64,000 bases of DNA from Cryptomeria japonica (Eukaryota > Streptophyta > Pinopsida > Cupressales > Cupressaceae), in contig NC_081407.1 of the NCBI RefSeq assembly GCF_030272615.1, positions 142,918,897-142,982,896 of the forward strand, in the 5' to 3' direction. Positions 58,701-64,000 of this stretch are shown in pieces (within the stretch, counting starts at the first letter, position 1; each line of letters starts with the position of its first letter). The position numbers were made by a program, and so were the translations under genes. A model generated the notes under the pieces. It was not told the DNA's origin. It ran no database searches and saw only the letters and a list, made by a program, of their open reading frames with translations.

Positions 58701-59851
58701 ATTTTATTTAATTTGTAACTTTTAAATTAATTAAGTTGATGAATGAGTTATTCTATGAATGAGTTAATTGATTGTACGAGAACTAGATAAATGAATTGAC
58801 TAATCATATGAATAAGTCAACTAATTGAATAAACAAAACTAATTAGTTGATTGAGTTAAGTGATTATATGGCTAAGTTAACTGATTTAAAATGACTATTT
58901 AACTAAATGGGGATTAAATTTGTTTGTTTGTATTGTATAATAAGAGTAATGATTTATTTTATTTATTTAAATGAGAAAAAAAATCTTAATTAAATAATTA
59001 TTTTATTTTAATTAAATTTTAATGAAAAATGATAGTAATAATTAATTAAACAATAATAAGTGTTGAAACAAATAATAGTGGAATTAGTGTTTATATTTTG
59101 CCCCACTTTGAGGTAATGTTCAAAGGAAATAAAAGTAGCTAGGAAGAATGGATTAGAAGAGATTATGAAAGTGATGATAAGCTCTAGTTGATAAATTAAA
59201 AAATAATGAAAGGTTAGGTAACAAGAAGATGCTCCCTCGAGAGTTCAATTAGGCAAAAACTACAAGCATGAGCTCCCAAAGAAAGAAATGTAAAGAAAAG
59301 TCAAATGGAGAAAAATAGAGGAAATATGAAGAGATGGCAACAATAAAAGTAAAGTAAAATGGATATTATGATTTAAGAATGGATGTAATAATAGTTATGA
59401 ATTTATTATGGATTATTAAATGATTAAATTTGTTTGAATTCATACATTTTATTCTTAAATATGGATAGAAACCTTGTTTAATATAGAAATGGACACTATG
59501 CACCACGATATAAAAACCACGGTGGCGATTTACCTAATGTGTTCACTAAATTGTAAGTAAAACCATATAATAGGATGTCCCAACACTCACAAGCATATTA
59601 ATGACCTTGGTAGGTCTTTTAATGGGATAACCAATAAAAATATGGAGAAGGCCCCTACACATTGTTAGGAAGAAATTTGAGGACATGGAGTCAATTTCTA
59701 AGCTCCAATGAGTTTTTGTTGCTATAGTCTTACACCTTGGACTTAGTCCTATTAAGGAAGGTGGGGGAATCAAATCTAGATGATTGATTACATAGTTAAC
59801 ATAATACAAATAACATACACAATGTATAGGATTGAGACTCAAAAATAATCA
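55721..59851. other. AT-rich stretch without a gene
   Basis: Strongly AT-rich, with poly-A/T runs and short imperfect repeats (for example GAATGAGTTA words near 58740-58870). The left part may hold more of the RTE remnant, but no motif is clear. No coding region is supported. Confidence 0.45.
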
Positions 59852-60152
59852 TGTTGATTGCATTCATATATATTATATCATATACAACCTTATATCTCCT
59901 TATACATTCATATTTAATTCTTTCCTTTATATACTCTATCTATCCTCGTACCTTTAGTATATATCCCTATATTCACTCCACCACTAGTGAATGTATCTCA
60001 CAATATATTTATAGCTAGAAGATGAGGCATCACTCATATATATTGTCTCTAGCCTATATGCTATGATCTAATTATTGTGATTTTTGGCCTTTATGTGGTG
60101 AGATGCAACATGATTCTCAAAAGTCTGTTTTGTTGCCTTGTTCCTCCCAACA
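59852..60152 (-). repeat. possible short 3' LTR of the gypsy-D remnant
   Basis: It ends CTCCCAACA beside a polypurine tract (plus-strand complement at 60153-60165). A matching start TGTTG at 59852 would give 301 bp. Only the right edge is well supported. Confidence 0.35.
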
Positions 60153-60165
60153 TCATCCCCCCTAC
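60153..60165 (-). promoter_or_regulatory. polypurine tract of the gypsy-D remnant
   Basis: The minus strand reads TAGGGGGGATGA just before TGTTGGGAGG. Confidence 0.5.
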
Positions 60166-61680
60166 TAAATTTTGACTTGTCCTCAAGTAAAACTTGTTGC
60201 ACTGGAACGATATCCTTATATATCTCTTGAAGACTCTTAACATTGTTTTCCCACTAGGTTGTTACTAATTGTAGTTGATGAATCTGGACTTGGAGTTTCT
60301 ATAGTTGTCGTTTTTCTTTTGAAATGGTGGTGGGAATTTGGAGGGTCTAGGAGAAGTGTTGGGAATCATGGAGTATGTTGGTGATATGTTCTAACCATAA
60401 ATTACCTTCTTGTAGATGATGAAACATGTGTCGGGTCTCATCCTTCTATTCTTGTAGGTGTTGATATTTGCCATGCAAGGTTTCCATGTCTTCATGGGTA
60501 TTTCCTTCTAGATCCTTTAGTGCATTATAGTTAGTGGATTTTTTTTATGATCTCCAACTCTAAATTATCCATCTAAGTATTTAGTGGGGCCACTAACCAT
60601 TGGCCATTTCATGAAAAACTAATATAATCTATTTTCATCCCCTTTAGTATTTTTTATTGTGTGGTATGGTTCTCCAATGTGAAGCAAGTAGTGGCACACT
60701 TTTGCCTCCATTCATCCATTATAATATTGGTAAGTTTTATAGTTACTTGTTGTCACAAGGTATCCTTTTGTGTTGTGGTCCCCTTAATCGTATCCTTTAT
60801 TAGGATGCTTAACTATATCGATGGTGGCTAGAATGGATCCCATTGAAGATGACGGAACTTAAGCTATATTTTCTTAATAAAATATTCCATTTGATTTACA
60901 TTATCCACATGCTATTTGAGGAGCTCCTCCCAAGCTATATGGTGTAGGATATCTCCTAAGTAAAAATTATGTAAGTTGGTGAGATATTGTTGAATTCACT
61001 TTTGACCTGACTAAAGGAAATTGAAGGATTTATGGAGGGGCTACCAATTATAGTTGTTTTCCTTTTGGCCAAAAAGTTTTTAATATTATGCACCAGAGCT
61101 TTTGCAAATAGCGATGGTGTGTTTAAGAACCTTGGAGGTTGAGAGTATTGTTATAATGATGTAGCTTTATATTTTTCTTCTTCCTCACTTAATGTCTAAT
61201 AGGATTTATAGTGGCTTCCTTTATATCTACACTAACTATATTTAGCACCTCTAATTTTTCTAGCATCAATCTATCTAATTAATGCTTGGTCTAGAATTCT
61301 TTGACAAGGCTATATATTGTCCAATCATCCAAGTAGACCTCTAGAAAGTCATGGATAAATTACTTATAAATATTTACCATAATCTTGTTGAAGATTTACA
61401 AGTGCATTGTTTAGGCCAAATGGCCTTACTATATACATGAAGGATCCCCATTCTATAGAAAAGGTTATTTTGGTTTATCTTCTTTTGTTATCCAAATCTA
61501 ATGGTACCCAAAGGTTTAAACCATCTATAAAATAATAGTAAATTTCTCCTCTAGCAATAGATTTCAAGACTTCTTCTGCATATGAGGTGGGAAATGGATC
61601 ATGAATGCAAGCTTTGTTTAATTCTAAAAAATCCACACTATTTAGATTTCACCTGTTTTCTTATTCTAATGGTGAGAAAT
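60166..61680 (-). pseudogene. gypsy-D pol remnant with reverse transcriptase
   Basis: From 61680 leftward the minus strand shows a Ty3/gypsy RT: VDFLELNKACIHDPFP near 61620, ITFSIEWGSFMYIVRPFGL near 61440, and FLEVYLDDWTIYS near 61320 with the active site YLDD. Blocks beyond this, toward 61200, are broken by stops. The region 60250-61060 has no clear integrase motif. Near 60170-60220 a sequence LLEDKSKF runs into the polypurine tract, as pol ends often do. It appears to be interrupted on the right by gypsy-C. It represents the polymerase-bearing gypsy type that the gag-only copies lack, though no direct link between them is shown. Confidence 0.7.
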
Positions 61681-61689
61681 TAGGGTTAA

Positions 61690-62882
61690 GGTTAAATTAA
61701 TATAGTAAAACCACTAAATGACCTAATTAACCATCACATTAGGGAGGATATGGAATCTAATAGATCTAGCCTTGGAAGACTAAGATTCTGATCAATTCTA
61801 GCTATTTGTGATAGGGATTTTCTCCTTCCTCATTTGAATTGATTGAATTGTTGAATATTAGGGTAAAATAGATGATAATTGAAGCACTCTGACAAAAATA
61901 GTAAGCTATAGATATCATATGGAACCACCAACTTGGATATGAGTAAAATAATATGTTTCAGATCTATTCCCAGAAGTTTAGGCTGATTTTTCAGGACCAT
62001 GTAGTATCAACTCACCACATGGTCCTTTGAATTTCTCATTTTCAAAAGCTAAACTTGTTTGTGTCTAGATGAAGTCTCTCGATCCTCTTGATTACAACTC
62101 TATACTTTCTCTTGAATACAAAGAAAAGGGGAAATATGTTGGGAATAAGGTTTTGCCTTAGGTCAAACCCCAGTTTTGGAATTAACCATGAAATTGAATT
62201 GATAAATGTAAATGAAAGACTACAATAAAATGCTTTCCTTTTGAGGGAAATGTTGAAAATGCTTTATAACCTAACAATATACCTGAATGATTTTTTGTTT
62301 GACCTTCACAAAGGAATTAGGGTTTCATGTATGTTGTCTTAATAAAACATATATCATGGATATCATCTTCAATGTTTAAAACTTGACTTCACTTCTACTC
62401 CAATGCTTGATGAAAGATTGATTGCTTGCTCACTTAAATTTGTCAGAGTGTAATTGAGATTTTGAATGAGGTTGTATTTAAATTGAGAGGGGTGGACCTC
62501 CTTTTATACTTTCTTTTTGAAAAACTAATTGAATTTCCACAACAGGCCAACACGGGGCTAGATTTCTCGCTCATCAAAGATGACCATTAGAAGGCGCCAA
62601 TTTGGGGCCTATTTAAGAGGTCAAGGGCATACACACTTTGTTTATAATTTAGTACCATGGCAAGGTATACCCTAGTCCTAATTTGGGCTTGGGGAATGGT
62701 ACATCGTGGTCTTGGAAACCAGGACTCCAAATTGGGGACTAAGCTGGAAATTTGATGAAAATGTGAAATAGATAGGTGGTGTGAGCAAAATTAGTATTGT
62801 GATCATGCCTTGGAAGATAGAACATCAAAGTGAGGTGTAAATAAGGACAAAATTGTAGGTGTGTACAATTTAGGACGCTACA
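61690..62882 (-). repeat. 3' LTR of gypsy-C (left edge approximate)
   Basis: It matches the gypsy-B LTR in several blocks, for example the AGGTCAAACCCC-GTTTTGGAATTAACCA region at 62160-62190 and the end TTAGGACGCTACA. A GGACCATG...CATGGTCC hairpin at about 61993-62028 mirrors the LTR hairpin of gypsy-B. The left edge is estimated from the LTR length of the relative. Confidence 0.65.
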
Positions 62883-62900
62883 TTTAGCCCCCACTTTAGC
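62883..62900 (-). promoter_or_regulatory. polypurine tract of gypsy-C
   Basis: The minus strand reads AAAGTGGGGGCTAAA before TGTAGCGTCC, the same as gypsy-B. Confidence 0.8.
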
Positions 62901-63221
62901 GTTAGTATGAGACTAGGCATACTTATAGTAAAGCACAAAGGTCTGTATTAAAAACTTTCATCAAAATATCAAAGAGACAAGATACACTAAGCCCCCAAGG
63001 ACTTTAGGATCTTACTACTCTAATATCAAGATAAAAAGGACATTATAATAAAGAGAGAACACATGATTGGTAGCCTACTAAGATTTGCTTACTATGAGTC
63101 CTGAAAAATAAAAATACCAAATTACAAAGCAAAATGCTCAGTTTGCAAAGTAAATTGAGTGTGAAAGCATGTTATGGTGTGTGCATAAAGTATAACATTG
63201 AGTAGAGTGTATACCCCCACG

Positions 63222-63263
63222 TTAAAGTGATTGCATACGCCTTATCGGGATAAATTTATTTAA
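63222..63263 (-). other. conserved 3' stem-loop, gypsy-C copy
   Basis: It has the same position (340 bp inside the LTR) and the same loop word AAGGCGTATGC as the other two copies. Its arms pair less well. Confidence 0.5.
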
Positions 63264-64000
63264 GGTTACATGTTACCACAATGAGATCCCCCAAGAAAGG
63301 GCAAATCAAAGGATAATGGTCACGAAACATAAAAGCACATACTGGATCCACTAACTTTGGGGTCAATATTGTCTTATGATAAATAATGTATATCATGAAT
63401 ATTTTTATTGAATTGAGCTCATCCCCCAAAGGTAGTGGAACTACAAGCACAATGGAAGAAGAGAACATGTGTCTTTTGAGTCAACATGGAAGAGACCAAA
63501 AGAGATCTCAATGCTTTGCATTGTCCCCAAGTAGACAACACAAGGGACAACATATAGAATAACTAAGATACAAATAGAAGAGCATCATAACAGATTTGGC
63601 CTCTTTATTACCTTGCACCAATAGAGTAACAAGCATCATCCAAAGAGAACCTAACATAAAAACATGACAAGTAGCACATCAGAGGGGAATCATATTACAA
63701 ACAAGCAAACACACAAGAGAGGATCTACGATATGAATGAAGCTAATCAATCAAATCATCTACCTCCCAATCTTGTTGAACATCATTTAGGGATGTTGGAC
63801 AAGCTATAAGAGGAGCTATTTTGAGCATGATAGATGGAGCTATTGCAAGTTCCAAACAAGGACCATTCTCTAATGATGAGTCACTTTGTCACTAGGAGCT
63901 AGGGTTAATGCTTTTGAAAAATGTGAAGATAGAGCATGATTAACATCAACAAGCTCATGCATATCATTAGAATCATTAGAATCAACATTGTTAGCATGAA

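Larger units (their letters stand above)
61690..64000 (-). mobile_element. gypsy-C: 3' end of a third gypsy-B relative
   Basis: A minus-strand relative of gypsy-B runs off the right edge. Its 3' LTR ends GGACGCTACA at 62882, next to a polypurine tract identical in core to that of gypsy-B. The 3' non-coding region follows, collinear with 18115-19100 but strongly diverged. Gag would lie beyond 64000. Confidence 0.8.

Overview
This is a stretch of plant nuclear DNA made almost entirely of transposable elements in different stages of decay. I found no convincing host gene, tRNA or rRNA gene, and nothing prokaryotic. Ty1/copia, Ty3/gypsy, an L1-type LINE with an RNase H domain, an RTE-like LINE remnant, a miniature LTR element and solo LTRs, nested in AT-rich DNA, suggest a seed plant with a large repeat-rich genome. 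A gymnosperm is possible, but I cannot prove the taxon from sequence alone.

Layout, left. Positions 1-1871 are the 3' part of a plus-strand copia element (copia-A) with its 3' LTR. From 1872 runs an old plus-strand gypsy remnant (gypsy-A, gag-protease only), split by a complete minus-strand copia element (copia-B, 5421-12482, target duplication ATCCT); gypsy-A resumes at 12483. From about 13.9 to 16.84 kb lies a broken minus-strand copia element (copia-C). Its 5' LTR is split by a complete minus-strand gypsy-type element (gypsy-B, 16841-24724, duplication AATTC, primer site for tRNA-Trp, gag and protease-like region but no reverse transcriptase). The same LTR was hit again by a solo LTR (24829-25748, duplication AACTT).

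Layout, middle. 25.75-29.8 kb is unassigned DNA with LTR- or promoter-like traits. A second solo LTR (29817-30875, duplication ATCAT) and a small foldback follow. A complete 3.0-kb gag-only copia-type element occupies 31870-34876 (duplication AATAA). A full-length 8.4-kb LINE occupies 36264-44668 with a 15-bp target duplication; it carries ORF1, ORF2 and an extra decayed third reading frame near its 3' end.

Layout, right. A degenerate telomere-like TTAGGG array (about 44.75-48.67 kb) is split by a 2.3-kb solo LTR (duplication TGGGG). Then come a small coiled-coil ORF with a LINE-like tail, a 69-bp minisatellite interrupted by a LINE-like insertion, another tandem array at 53.7 kb, an RTE-like LINE remnant holding a 378-bp TRIM (duplication ATGTG), AT-rich DNA, a gypsy pol remnant with a recognisable reverse transcriptase, and the 3' end of a third relative of gypsy-B (gypsy-C), which runs off the window.

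How the parts relate. The gag-protease family (gypsy-A, -B, -C) has no polymerase of its own in the copy that can be read end to end, so it presumably moved with enzymes from another element. The family shares an odd protease motif and a conserved 3' stem-loop. Most in-frame stops in the decayed elements are TAG or TGA where Gln, Arg or Trp is expected, as C-to-T decay at methylated cytosines would produce. Target duplications and element ends were read directly from the sequence. Family names rest on motif recognition without database searches.
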